A stretch of 64,000 nt of DNA from Streptomyces sp. NBC_01341 (GCF_035946055.1 NZ_CP108364.1:4402001-4466000), one strand, 5' to 3'; shown: positions 25,707 to 34,295, numbered from the stretch's first letter. Notes: generated from the sequence alone by a model not told the origin. Numbers and translations: made by a program.

Positions 25707-26288
25707 TCAGCGGGGTGTCACCTCCGCCAGGAACGTCTCGGGGGTGACCGCGTATCCCAGCGAGTTGATGACGGCGACCGGTGCGCCGTCGATCAGCACC
25801 GTGGGGGTGGCGGTGACGCCGCTCGTCTCGAAGGCCGCCGACACCTGCGCCGCCCAGGGCAGGTAGGTGTGCTCCATGACCTTCTGGCGGAAGGCCTCGG
25901 TGTGCAGGGCCTCGACCTCACCGGCCAGCCGCAGCAGGAAGTCCCGGTCGGCGAAGGCGTCGACGTCCTCGCTGGGCTGATCGGCGTACAGGGCACGCAG
26001 GTACTGCATGAACGGCTTCTGTCCCTCGTCCACTGCGGCGCCCAGGGCGGCCAGCGCTTCCAGGGATCCGCTGCCTCCCGCGGAGTCGTCGAGGAAGGTC
26101 CCGAAGTGGTGGTCGATCGCGAAGGCGCCCTCGTCGGCGGCCCGCTCCATGACGGCGCCGAGGCCGAGCTCCATGCGTTTGCAGAACGGACAGCGCAGGT
26201 CGGCGTAGACGCTCAGCACGTGCGCGGCATCGGTGTCGCCGTAGCGGACGATGACGCCGCCGGGACCCGTCGTGTTCGCTGGGATCAT
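25707..26288 (-). CDS. DsbA-like thioredoxin-fold protein (CPFC)
   Basis: 193-residue DsbA-family protein with the active-site motif CPFC at C33/C36 (VYADLRCPFCKRMEL) and the cis-proline loop near TPTVLIDG. There is no signal peptide, so it should act in the cytosol, as do mycothiol-linked DsbA-type reductases in mycobacteria. ATG 26288 fits the family N-terminus. It faces away from the RpiR-type regulator across about 150 bp. Likely a disulfide reductase or nitroreductase; the exact role is inferred. Confidence 0.88.
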   Translation of the reverse strand: MIPANTTGPGGVIVRYGDTDAAHVLSVYADLRCPFCKRMELGLGAVMERAADEGAFAIDHHFGTFLDDSAGGSGSLEALAALGAAVDEGQKPFMQYLRALYADQPSEDVDAFADRDFLLRLAGEVEALHTEAFRQKVMEHTYLPWAAQVSAAFETSGVTATPTVLIDGAPVAVINSLGYAVTPETFLAEVTPR

Positions 26289-26436
26289 GGTCCAAGGGTC
26301 CGCAGTCGGGGGTCGTCCCGCAATGCGAGGGGCACCCGTCCGCTGCCGCGTCCTGTATATGGACATGCAGAGCGCTTGCTGGCTGAATGGATTCCCCGGT
26401 GCCGGACCGGCACGGCGGAACTCCGAAGGGGACAGC

Positions 26437-27285
26437 ATGAGCGGGAGCAGCCCGGCTGCGCGGTTGCAGCGGCTCTTCGAGGGGCAGCGGCTCACGCCCA
26501 CCCAGCGGCGTATCGCGCACTCCATGGTGCGGCGGGCCGCCGACGCCCCGTTCCTCTCCAGTGTGGAGCTGGCCGAGCTGGCCGGCGTCAGCCAGCCGTC
26601 CGTCACCCGCTTCGCCGTCGCACTCGGCTTCGACGGATACCCCGCCCTGCGCAAGCACCTGAGGGACGTCACGCCTTCCGGGGCGGACGGGGCGGACGGG
26701 GCGGAGGAGCGCTTCAACGAGTACCAGCAGGCCGTCCTCGCCGAGATCGACAATCTGCGGCAGCTGTCCGAGCTGCTCGCCGACCCCGCGCCGGTCGAGC
26801 GGGCGGGCCGGCTGCTCGCCGGGTCCAGGCCCCTGCTGGTCCTCGGGATGCGGGCCGCGTCCTCGCAGGCCCGGGGGTTCGGCTACTTCGCCGCCAAGGT
26901 CCATCCGGACGTGCGGGTGCTCGACGAGGGCGGCAGCATGCTGCACGACCGGATCGACGCGGCCCGGCGGGCGGGCGCGAGCGCCCTGATGTGTTTCGCG
27001 CTGCCGCGCCACCCCCGCGAGGGCGTGGACGCGCTGGCGTACGCCCGGGAGCAGGGGCTGACCGTCGTCACCGTCGCCGACTCCGCCTTCGCCCCGGTGG
27101 CCGCGCACAGCGACCTGCTCATCCCGGCCGCCGTGGGCACCGGACTCGCTTTCGACACCGCGTGCGCGCCGATGCTGCTGGGGCGTGTGCTGCTGGAGGC
27201 CATGTGCGACGGGCTGCCCGAGGCGCAGGCCCGGCTGGAGGAGTTCGACGCGCGGGCGGCGGCACGGGGACTGTTCGTCGAGTAG
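26437..27285 (+). CDS. RpiR/MurR-family transcriptional regulator
   Basis: 282-residue regulator. The N-terminal helix-turn-helix domain (about residues 1-78) has LAELAGVSQPSVTRFAVALGF as the recognition region, and a C-terminal SIS domain (about 115-250) should sense a phosphosugar-like or other ligand. ATG 26437 has GAAGGGG upstream. It lies 2.7 kb upstream of the histidine-utilisation operon on the same strand, separated by the Roadblock genes on the other strand. It could regulate that operon, but RpiR proteins often control sugar genes, so this is only a proposal. Confidence 0.9.
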   Translation: MSGSSPAARLQRLFEGQRLTPTQRRIAHSMVRRAADAPFLSSVELAELAGVSQPSVTRFAVALGFDGYPALRKHLRDVTPSGADGADGAEERFNEYQQAVLAEIDNLRQLSELLADPAPVERAGRLLAGSRPLLVLGMRAASSQARGFGYFAAKVHPDVRVLDEGGSMLHDRIDAARRAGASALMCFALPRHPREGVDALAYAREQGLTVVTVADSAFAPVAAHSDLLIPAAVGTGLAFDTACAPMLLGRVLLEAMCDGLPEAQARLEEFDARAAARGLFVE

Positions 27286-27345
27286 CCGCGTCCGCCGGGG
27301 CGGCACCGGGCCCCCTCCGGCCGGGCGGGGCCCGGTCGGGGTGGC

Positions 27346-27388
27346 AGTGGGGGGCGCCGCGCCGGACGGGCGCGGCGCCCCCACCACT
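27346..27388. terminator. Bidirectional hairpin between rpiR-type and Roadblock genes
   Basis: A long GC-rich inverted repeat centred near 27366 (GGGGGCGCCGCGCC facing GGCGCGGCGCCCCC, with one bulge) separates two converging genes. Confidence 0.8.
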
Positions 27389-27400
27389 GAGCACGGGGGC

Positions 27401-27775
27401 TCAGACCTCCAGGTCGGCTTCGATCTTCTTCAGCTGGTGCCGGGCCATCGCGAGGTTGGCGCGGTTGGAGTCCAGCACGAGGTAGAGGAACAAGCCGTTG
27501 CTGCCACGGGTCTTGAGCAGGCGGATCAGGTGGTACTGGCCGCTCAGGGTGATCAGGATGTCCTCGATCTCCTCCTTGATGCCCAGGTGCTCCATGGTCC
27601 GCAGTTTCGCCCGCACGACGTCCGTGTTGCCCGCCGCGGCGACGTCCAGGTTGAAGTCCTTGCCACCCCCGAGGGTGCCGAGGGCCATGCCACTGGTGTA
27701 GTCGACGAGGGCGACACCGAGGGTCCCCTCGATCGACGCCATTGCTTCCTTCAGTGACGCTTCGGTGTTGGCCAT
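27401..27775 (-). CDS. Roadblock/LC7 domain protein, copy 3
   Basis: 124-residue Roadblock/LC7 protein. It has the pattern VDYTSGMALGTLGGG, VRAKLRTMEHLG, ILITLSGQYHLIRLL and FLYLVLDSNRANLAMARHQL typical of the fold. Such proteins partner with small Ras-like GTPases or sensor kinases in Streptomyces signalling modules. ATG 27775 has a strong AAGGAA box. It is the last gene of a four-gene minus-strand run (29538 to 27401), 61 bp after the preceding gene, and ends at a strong hairpin. Confidence 0.9.
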   Translation of the reverse strand: MANTEASLKEAMASIEGTLGVALVDYTSGMALGTLGGGKDFNLDVAAAGNTDVVRAKLRTMEHLGIKEEIEDILITLSGQYHLIRLLKTRGSNGLFLYLVLDSNRANLAMARHQLKKIEADLEV

Positions 27776-27836
27776 AGCGCTGGTTCCTTTCCGTGGCCGG
27801 CCCTTTGGCCGGTCCGTTACTGACGTACTTCGGGTG

Positions 27837-28304
27837 TCACGTGGCATCTGGTGGGGTGGGGCGTCGGGGGAGGGCCCGGGACTGCGGGGGCCGTGGCGGA
27901 GGCACGGGGCGCTCGATGCGCTCCTGCGTGGCGTCGACCATCTCGCCGATGCGCGCGCCGGCCCTCCGGCCTTCCAGGTGGAGGCGGCCGACGTTGATGC
28001 GGTCCTCGGCCAGCAGGGTGAGGACGGCGGAGGCGCCCGCGGCGTAGGTGGCGATGTAGCCGGACTCGCCGCGGATCAGGAGTTCGCGGAAGCCCCCGCG
28101 CCCGGTGGCGTCGGTCATCCGGATCGATACGCCGAGTGCGGCGGCGGTCAGCGCCGCGACGCCCTCGGCCTCCATGCCCGGGGTGTCCTGGGCGACGACG
28201 AGACCGTCGGTGCTGGCGGCGAGTGCGCCGGTCAGGAGCGGGACCCGGGCGCGTAACCGCTGGAGTTCGTCGAGGACATCCTGCACTTCGGCCTCGGGCA
28301 CCAT
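27837..28304 (-). CDS. Roadblock/LC7 domain protein, copy 2, with a UUA codon
   Basis: 155-residue Roadblock/LC7 protein (LLTGALAASTDGLVVAQ, AALTAAALGVSIRM, LLIRGESGYIATYAAGASAVLTLLA) with a proline/arginine-rich tail. Codon 17 from the ATG is TTA (+ strand 28254-28256), the rare leucine codon read by bldA tRNA, so translation should depend on bldA. It is the only in-frame TTA I found in the window. ATG 28304 has GGAGGAG upstream. GTG 28346 overlaps the previous gene's TGA as GTGA and could add 14 residues by coupling. Confidence 0.87.
   Translation of the reverse strand: MVPEAEVQDVLDELQRLRARVPLLTGALAASTDGLVVAQDTPGMEAEGVAALTAAALGVSIRMTDATGRGGFRELLIRGESGYIATYAAGASAVLTLLAEDRINVGRLHLEGRRAGARIGEMVDATQERIERPVPPPRPPQSRALPRRPTPPDAT
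28254..28256 (-). promoter_or_regulatory. UUA (bldA-dependent) codon
   Basis: In-frame TTA at codon 17 of the second Roadblock gene (context CAG CGG TTA CGC GCC). The plus strand shows TAA here. It is a translational control point in Streptomyces, early enough to block nearly the whole product. Confidence 0.85.
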
Positions 28305-28342
28305 CAGCTGTCTCCTCCCGGCACGCTGTCTGAGCGCGCGAA

Positions 28343-29137
28343 TCACAGGGCCTCCAATGCGTCTCTGAGCCGGCGCAACAGGGCGACGTCGGGGTCGTTC
28401 GTGACCTCCGGCAGCGTGATCCGTTCGGCTGTCGGCGCGTTCGCGGCCGTGCGGACCGCTTCGACCAGCCCGGCGGCGGCGAGCCGGCGCAGGTCGACCA
28501 GGATGTGGAAGGCCGAGCGGCCCAGTTCCCGGGCGATGTCCGTGGCCGTGCGTTCGCCGTTCACCAGATCCAGGACGCGCCGCTGGCGCGGGGGGACCGG
28601 CGCGTCGACCGGGTGGGTCGTGGGGACCAGCGGGGCGCTGTCGGTGAGTGCGTCGGGCCAGATCCGGTCGAGCAGTTCCCGGCGCCGGAGCGTCTCGCGC
28701 TGCACGGCGTCCACGGGTACGGGTCGTACCGGGCCTATCCAGTGGGACACGCCGTAGCGGAAGCGGGCCGGGGTGTTCGTGGGGGCCAGGGCGAAGAAGG
28801 CGGCGTCGTACAGGGCGCCCAGGTGGCACAGCTCCAGGGCGCCGCCCGGCACCGAACCGCTGTCCACGAGGTAGCGGCCGACCCGCTGTCCGGCGCCCGC
28901 CTGCTCGACGGCGTCCCACCAGCCCTCCGTGCGGAGTGCCCCGCCGGTGGTCAGCAGGACGTCGATGCCCGGGGTGGCGGGGCTCTCGGCGTGGACCACC
29001 TGGCCGTCGGCGAGGTAGAGGGTGCCCCGGTCGCGCATCAGCGCGCCGGTCGCGCGCTCGTCCGCGAGCCGCTGGAGCATGGGGGAGGGCGTGGCCCGCT
29101 CCAGGAGGCCGGGCGTCGCTGAGGCGGTGGGTCTCAT
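28343..29137 (-). CDS. DUF4388-like regulator with winged-helix segment
   Basis: 264-residue protein. The N-terminal ~70 residues (MLQRLADERATGALMRDRGTLYLADGQVVHAES) resemble the DUF4388/PATAN-type effector module found near Roadblock proteins. The C-terminal part (RRVLDLVNGERTATDIARELG...) has a helix-turn-helix-like segment (about residues 189-225). No membrane segment is seen. Its ATG overlaps the preceding Roadblock stop (ATGA at 29134-29137), and its TGA overlaps a possible GTG of the next gene, so the three are tightly coupled. Function unknown; a signalling adaptor or regulator is inferred. Confidence 0.75.
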   Translation of the reverse strand: MRPTASATPGLLERATPSPMLQRLADERATGALMRDRGTLYLADGQVVHAESPATPGIDVLLTTGGALRTEGWWDAVEQAGAGQRVGRYLVDSGSVPGGALELCHLGALYDAAFFALAPTNTPARFRYGVSHWIGPVRPVPVDAVQRETLRRRELLDRIWPDALTDSAPLVPTTHPVDAPVPPRQRRVLDLVNGERTATDIARELGRSAFHILVDLRRLAAAGLVEAVRTAANAPTAERITLPEVTNDPDVALLRRLRDALEAL

Positions 29138-29538
29138 GCCAGGACCAGCCGCTCCGCTATCTCGCCCAGCCGTATGCGGGCCATGGCGAGGTTCCCCTCG
29201 GAGCGGTCCAGCCACAGGTGGAGGAAGACGCTGCTGTCGAAGGCCGTCTCGACGAAGCGGAGGATGTGGTAGCCGGGCGCCGTGGTGACGATGACGTCCT
29301 CGACCGCGGAGGCCTGCGGTCCCTGGGCGCCTGCGAACGCGCCCGCCTCCGCGAAGACCGGTTGTTCGGCCGCCATCCGCGCGACCTCGGCCGTCTCGGC
29401 GGCGGTGGCCTCGTGGTCGCCGTTGGGCGACTCCCCGATGGTGCCGAGCGCGAGTCCGCTCGTCCAGTCGACCACTGCGGCGCCCCGGGCACCGGGCAGC
29501 CTCATGACTTCGAGCAGGCACTCGTCGATTCCGGGCAA
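29134..29538 (-). CDS. Roadblock/LC7 domain protein, copy 1
   Basis: 134-residue Roadblock/LC7 protein with VVDWTSGLALGTIGES, VIVTTAPGYHILRFVE and FLHLWLDRSEGNLAMARIRLGEIAERL. It is the promoter-proximal gene of the minus-strand run. The TTG start at 29538 is preceded by GGAGGGGAG, a strong box that favours it over an internal ATG at residue 12. Stop and next start overlap as ATGA. No histidine kinase or GTPase gene is adjacent, unlike the usual conservon arrangement. Confidence 0.87.
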   Translation of the reverse strand: MPGIDECLLEVMRLPGARGAAVVDWTSGLALGTIGESPNGDHEATAAETAEVARMAAEQPVFAEAGAFAGAQGPQASAVEDVIVTTAPGYHILRFVETAFDSSVFLHLWLDRSEGNLAMARIRLGEIAERLVLA

Positions 29539-29887
29539 CGCGGACTCCCCTCCCGACGCGGCGTACGGGTGTAATGGAGAGGCTACGCAACGTGCTTGCT
29601 CCTGGTGGGTGTTCTGGCATTTTCCACCGGTACATGCGAACGCCGGTGTAAAGGAGGGGAGATGGGGGCGCGGCGCTCGGTCGGAACGGTCCGGTGGCCT
29701 GCCCTTTCCGGGCGGATCCGGTCGGCCGGCGCCGGCTGAAGGACCTCTTCCGGGTGCGACATGACCGCTTCGTCGACCGCTTTCCGGTCCCTCCGGAACC
29801 GATTCCGATCGAGGGGGGAGTCCTGGCCGGACATCGAGGCGGACCCATGGCCGGGCGGCGGTCCGGCCACGGTGCGCACCCGCCTTG
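29539..29887. other. Non-coding gap between Roadblock and hut operons
   Basis: About 350 bp between divergent operons. Frames present are Pro/Arg-rich and unsupported. It presumably holds the promoter of the Roadblock operon and the upstream part of the hut promoter; I could not identify the former. Confidence 0.5.
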
Positions 29888-29924
29888 TTGACTAGGTCTA
29901 TTCAGGCGTCCAGGATGTGAATAG
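29888..29924 (+). promoter_or_regulatory. hut operon promoter with overlapping operator-like repeat
   Basis: TTGACT (29888-29893) and CAGGAT (29911-29916) with a 17-bp spacer form a promoter 38 bp upstream of hutU. A 7-bp inverted repeat CTATTCA (29898-29904) / TGAATAG (29918-29924) overlaps it and could bind a repressor. Confidence 0.6.
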
Positions 29925-29953
29925 GTGAGTCACATTCGCGAGGAGGCATTGCC

Positions 29954-31618
29954 ATGTCAGGACCCCGCCCCGTACGGGCGCCGCGCGGTACGGAACTGAG
30001 CGCCCTGGGATGGCAGCAGGAAGCCGCCCTCCGCATGCTGCAGAACAACCTCGACCCCGAGGTCGCCGAACACCCCGACAAGCTCGTCGTCTACGGCGGC
30101 ACCGGCAAGGCGGCCCGCGACTGGCGGTCCTTCGACGCCATGGTCCGCACACTGCGCACCCTCAAGCAGGACGAGACGATGCTCGTCCAGTCCGGGCGGC
30201 CGGTGGGTGTCATGCAGACCCACGAGTGGGCGCCGCGCGTCCTGATCGCCAACTCCAACCTGGTGGGCGACTGGGCCAACTGGGAGGAGTTCCGCCGCCT
30301 GGAGGCCCTCGGGCTCACCATGTACGGGCAGATGACCGCCGGCTCCTGGATCTACATCGGGACCCAGGGCATCCTCCAGGGCACGTACGAGACGTTCGCC
30401 GCGGTCGCCGCCAAGCGGTTCGGCGGAACGCTCGCCGGGACCATCACGCTGACCGCCGGACTCGGCGGCATGGGCGGCGCCCAGCCGCTGGCCGTCACGA
30501 TGAACGACGGCGTCGCCCTCGTCATCGACTGCGACCCGCGCGCCATCGAGCGCCGGATCGAGCACCGCTTCCTGGACGTCCGGGCCGATTCGCTCGACCA
30601 CGCGCTCCAGCTGGCCGTCGAGGCACGCGACGCGCGGCGCCCGCTCTCCATCGGCCTGCTCGGCAACGCCGCGGAACTGCTGCCCCGCATGCTCGCCGAG
30701 GGCGCCCCCGTCGACATCGTCACCGACCAGACCAGTGCGCACGACCCGCTCGCCTACCTGCCCGTCGGCGTGGACTTCGACGACATGGCCTCGTACGCGG
30801 CCGAGAAGCCCGCCGACTTCACCCGGCGCGCCAGGGAGTCGATGGCCGCGCACGTCGAGGCGATGGTCGGCTTCATGGACGCGGGGGCCGAGGTCTTCGA
30901 CTACGGCAACTCGATCCGCGGAGAGGCCCAGCTCGCCGGATACGCCCGGGCGTTCGACTTCCCCGGCTTCGTCCCCGCCTACATCCGGCCCCTCTTCTGC
31001 GAGGGCAAGGGCCCCTTCCGGTGGGCGGCGCTGTCGGGCGAGGCATCGGACATCCACAAGACGGACAAGGCGCTGCTCGAACTCTTCCCGGAGAACGAGT
31101 CGCTGCACCGCTGGATCAAGATGGCCGGTGAGCGGGTCCACTTCCAGGGGCTGCCCGCCCGGATCTGCTGGCTCGGCTACGGCGAACGCGACAAGGCCGG
31201 GGAGCGGTTCAACGACATGGTGGCGAGCGGCGAACTCGCCGCGCCGCTCGCCATCGGACGCGACCACCTGGACTGCGGCTCGGTCGCCTCCCCCTACCGG
31301 GAGACCGAGGCCATGCTGGACGGCTCGGACGCGATCGCGGACTGGCCGCTGCTGAACGCCATGGTCAATGTGGCCTCGGGCGCGTCCTGGGTCTCCCTGC
31401 ACCATGGGGGCGGCGTCGGCATGGGCCGCTCGATCCACGCGGGACAGGTCACGGTCGCCGACGGCACGCAACTCGCGGGCGAGAAGATCCGGCGCGTACT
31501 CACCAACGACCCCGGAATGGGCGTCATCCGGCACGTGGACGCCGGGTACGACATCGCGGAGTCCGTCGCCTCGGACAAGGGCGTGCGGGTCCCGATGACG
31601 GAGGACGACCGCCGGTGA
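29954..31618 (+). CDS. hutU: Urocanate hydratase
   Basis: 554-residue cytosolic NAD+-dependent enzyme converting urocanate to imidazolonepropionate, step two of histidine degradation. It has the glycine-rich GLGGMGGAQPLA segment for NAD+ and the urocanase signature containing the active-site cysteine, FQGLPARICWLGYGERDKAG. Length is standard. ATG 29954 has AGGAGG upstream. Its TGA overlaps the GTG of the next gene. It is first in a hutU-M20-hutF-hutI operon; histidase (hutH) is not in this window. Confidence 0.97.
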   Translation: MSGPRPVRAPRGTELSALGWQQEAALRMLQNNLDPEVAEHPDKLVVYGGTGKAARDWRSFDAMVRTLRTLKQDETMLVQSGRPVGVMQTHEWAPRVLIANSNLVGDWANWEEFRRLEALGLTMYGQMTAGSWIYIGTQGILQGTYETFAAVAAKRFGGTLAGTITLTAGLGGMGGAQPLAVTMNDGVALVIDCDPRAIERRIEHRFLDVRADSLDHALQLAVEARDARRPLSIGLLGNAAELLPRMLAEGAPVDIVTDQTSAHDPLAYLPVGVDFDDMASYAAEKPADFTRRARESMAAHVEAMVGFMDAGAEVFDYGNSIRGEAQLAGYARAFDFPGFVPAYIRPLFCEGKGPFRWAALSGEASDIHKTDKALLELFPENESLHRWIKMAGERVHFQGLPARICWLGYGERDKAGERFNDMVASGELAAPLAIGRDHLDCGSVASPYRETEAMLDGSDAIADWPLLNAMVNVASGASWVSLHHGGGVGMGRSIHAGQVTVADGTQLAGEKIRRVLTNDPGMGVIRHVDAGYDIAESVASDKGVRVPMTEDDRR

Positions 31619-32934
31619 CCGGGACGGTGGGCGACGGCCCGGTCGCGCCGGGGGTCTCCTCGAACGGCCCGGGGGCGGATGCGCGGCCCCGGGACGGCGA
31701 GCCCGAGTCGTTCCAGGCGATGTGGCGCGGCCTCGCGCCCCTCGGGCGGGACCCCGGGAGCGGCGGCTACCGGCGCTACGCCTGGACCGGCGCCGACCTG
31801 GAATGCCGGGCATGGTTCCGCGCCCAGGCGGAGTCGCGCGGGCTGGTCCACGAGACCGACCGCAACGGCAACCAGTGGGCATGGCTCGGCGATCCGCTCG
31901 CCGGGGATGCCGTCGTCACCGGGTCCCACCTGGACTCCGTGCCCGACGGCGGTGCCTTCGACGGGCCGCTCGGCGTGGTGTCCGCGTTCGCGGCCCTGGA
32001 TGAACTCCGCCGCAGGGGAGCGGAGTTCACCAGGCCCCTCGCCGTGACCAACTTCGGTGACGAGGAGGGGGCCCGCTTCGGGCTCGCCTGTGTCGGGTCC
32101 CGGCTCGCCGCAGGGCAGCTGACCCGCGAGGACGCGCACCGGCTTCGCGACGGTGACGGCGTCCTCCTCCCGCAGGCCATGGAGGCCGCCGGATACGACC
32201 CCGACGCCATCGGAGCCGATCCGGAACGCCTCGCCCGCATCGGCGCTTTCGTCGAGCTCCACGTGGAGCAGGGCCGCGCCCTCGACCTGAGCGGGGACCC
32301 GGTCGGCGTCGCCTCGGCCATCTGGCCGCACGGCCGTTGGCGGTTCGACTTCCGGGGCGAGGCCAACCACGCGGGCACCACGCGGCTCGCCGACCGGCGC
32401 GACCCGATGCTCACCTACGCCGAGACCGTCCTGGCGGCACGGCGCGAGGCGGAACTCGCCGGTGGTCTCGCGACCTTCGGCAAGGTCGCCGTCGAGCCCA
32501 ACGGGGTCAACGCGATCCCGTCCCTCGTGCGGGGCTGGCTCGATTCGCGGGCCGCCGACCAGGCGACCCTCGACGCCGTGGTCGCCGGCGTCGAGCGGGC
32601 CGCGAGGGAGCACGCCGAGCGGGCCGGTATCGATCTCGACGTCGTACGCGAGTCGTTCACCCCGGTCGTGGAGTTCCAGCACGTGCTGCGCGACGAGATC
32701 GGCCGGATCCTCGGGACGCGTGACCCGGAGGGCCCGGGCCGCGCCGTGCCCGTCCTGGGAACCGGCGCGGGACACGACGCGGGTATTTTGTCCGCCTCCG
32801 TGCCGACCGCCATGCTGTTCGTACGGAACCCCACCGGGGTCTCGCACTCGCCCGCCGAGCACGCCGCGGAGGACGACTGCGTGGCCGGGGTGAGGGCACT
32901 CGCCGACGTACTGGAGGGCCTCGCGTGCAGTTGA
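31615..32934 (+). CDS. M20-family amidohydrolase in the hut operon
   Basis: 439-residue metallo-amidohydrolase of the allantoate amidohydrolase / N-carbamoyl-amino-acid hydrolase branch of M20. Metal-binding blocks are GSHLDSVPDGGAFDGPLG and FGDEEGARFG, with a later GAGHDAG. The GTG start overlaps the hutU stop (GTGA) and its end overlaps hutF by 10 nt, so it is embedded in histidine breakdown. HutF produces N-formylglutamate and no HutG is adjacent, so I infer it may deformylate N-formylglutamate. Annotation as allantoate amidohydrolase by similarity alone may mislead. Confidence 0.88.
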   Translation: MTGTVGDGPVAPGVSSNGPGADARPRDGEPESFQAMWRGLAPLGRDPGSGGYRRYAWTGADLECRAWFRAQAESRGLVHETDRNGNQWAWLGDPLAGDAVVTGSHLDSVPDGGAFDGPLGVVSAFAALDELRRRGAEFTRPLAVTNFGDEEGARFGLACVGSRLAAGQLTREDAHRLRDGDGVLLPQAMEAAGYDPDAIGADPERLARIGAFVELHVEQGRALDLSGDPVGVASAIWPHGRWRFDFRGEANHAGTTRLADRRDPMLTYAETVLAARREAELAGGLATFGKVAVEPNGVNAIPSLVRGWLDSRAADQATLDAVVAGVERAAREHAERAGIDLDVVRESFTPVVEFQHVLRDEIGRILGTRDPEGPGRAVPVLGTGAGHDAGILSASVPTAMLFVRNPTGVSHSPAEHAAEDDCVAGVRALADVLEGLACS

Positions 32935-34295
32935 CGACGCAACCGACGACGGGCACACCGGTCACCGCGACGTACTGGCTGTCGCACGCCTGGCTCGGCA
33001 CCCACGTCGAGCCTGACGTCCTCCTGGACGTCGCCCACGGGCGCATCGCCGGTGTGCGTACGGGCATCGCGACCCCGCCGCGGGGTGCCACCGTGCTGCG
33101 CGGGCTGACCCTCCCGGGGCTGGCCAACACGCACTCGCACGCCTTCCACCGCGCCCTGCGCTCCACGGTCCAGGTGGGCTCCGGCACCTTCTGGACCTGG
33201 CGCGAGATGATGTACCGGGCCGCGGCCCGGCTGACCCCCGACACCTATTACGACCTGGCGCGAGCGACGTACGCCGAGATGGCGCTGGCCGGCGTCACCG
33301 CCGTCGGCGAGTTCCACTACCTGCACCACGCCCCGGGGGGCACGCCCTACGACAACCCGAACGCGATGGGCGAGGCCCTGATCGCGGCGGCGGCCGAGGC
33401 GGGCATCCGCATCACCCTGCTGGACACCGCCTATCTCGCCGCCGGATTCGGTGAGAAGCCCAGCCGTCACCAGCTCCGCTTCTCCGACACGACGGCCGAC
33501 GCGTGGGCCGAGCGGGCCTCCCTCCTCAAGGGCGACGAGCACGCGCTGATCGGCGCGGCGATCCACTCCGTACGCGCGGTCCCCGCCGGGCAGCTCGCCA
33601 CCGTCGCGCAGTGGGCCCAGGACCGGGGCGTCCCGCTCCACGTCCACCTCTCCGAGCAGACGGCGGAGAACGACGCCTGCCTCGCGGCCCACGGCCGGAC
33701 GCCCACCCGGCTCCTCGCCGACCACGGCGTCCTCGGCCCGCGGACCACAGGCATCCACAACACGCACCTGACCGCCGAGGACATCGTGCTGCTCGGCGCC
33801 TCGCGGACGGGCACGTGCATGTGCCCCACCACCGAACGCGACCTCGCCGACGGCATCGGACCCGCCGCAGCCCTCCAGAAGGCGGGCTCCCCCCTCTCGC
33901 TGGGCAGCGACAGCCACGCTGTGATCGACCTGTTCGAGGAGGCCAGGGCGATGGAACTCGACGAGCGCCTGCGCACACACGTGCGCGGCCACTGGACGGC
34001 GGCCGCCCTGCTCAGGGCGGCGTCCGCGGACGGTCACGCCGCGCTGGGCCGCCCGGAGGCGGGCGCGCTCGAACCGGGGGCTCACGCCGACCTCTGCACG
34101 GTGGCGCTGGACTCCGTCAGGACGGCGGGACCGGTGCCCCGACTGGCCGCGGAGACAGCCGTATTCGCCGCCTCCGCAGCGGACGTACGGCACACCGTGG
34201 TGGCGGGACGGCACATCGTCCGGGACGGCCGGCACGCCTTGGTCGACGACGTGCCGGGAGCGCTCGCCTCAGCCATCGCGGCCCTGCACGGCTGA
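32925..34295 (+). CDS. hutF: Formimidoylglutamate deiminase
   Basis: 456-residue amidohydrolase-superfamily enzyme that deiminates N-formimino-L-glutamate to N-formyl-L-glutamate and ammonia. Metal ligands are in NTHSHAFHRALR, in VHLSEQTAEN and in GSDSHAVIDLFEEARAME. Length and the FHRAL block fit HutF rather than guanine deaminase. GTG 32925 overlaps the preceding gene by 10 nt. It sets the pathway type: deiminase plus deformylase instead of direct formiminoglutamase. Confidence 0.93.
   Translation: MQLTTQPTTGTPVTATYWLSHAWLGTHVEPDVLLDVAHGRIAGVRTGIATPPRGATVLRGLTLPGLANTHSHAFHRALRSTVQVGSGTFWTWREMMYRAAARLTPDTYYDLARATYAEMALAGVTAVGEFHYLHHAPGGTPYDNPNAMGEALIAAAAEAGIRITLLDTAYLAAGFGEKPSRHQLRFSDTTADAWAERASLLKGDEHALIGAAIHSVRAVPAGQLATVAQWAQDRGVPLHVHLSEQTAENDACLAAHGRTPTRLLADHGVLGPRTTGIHNTHLTAEDIVLLGASRTGTCMCPTTERDLADGIGPAAALQKAGSPLSLGSDSHAVIDLFEEARAMELDERLRTHVRGHWTAAALLRAASADGHAALGRPEAGALEPGAHADLCTVALDSVRTAGPVPRLAAETAVFAASAADVRHTVVAGRHIVRDGRHALVDDVPGALASAIAALHG

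Noticed and set aside
27401..29538. Roadblock operon as a classical conservon (cvn)
   Set aside because: No sensor kinase, DUF742 or GTPase gene is adjacent, so the label would mislead.
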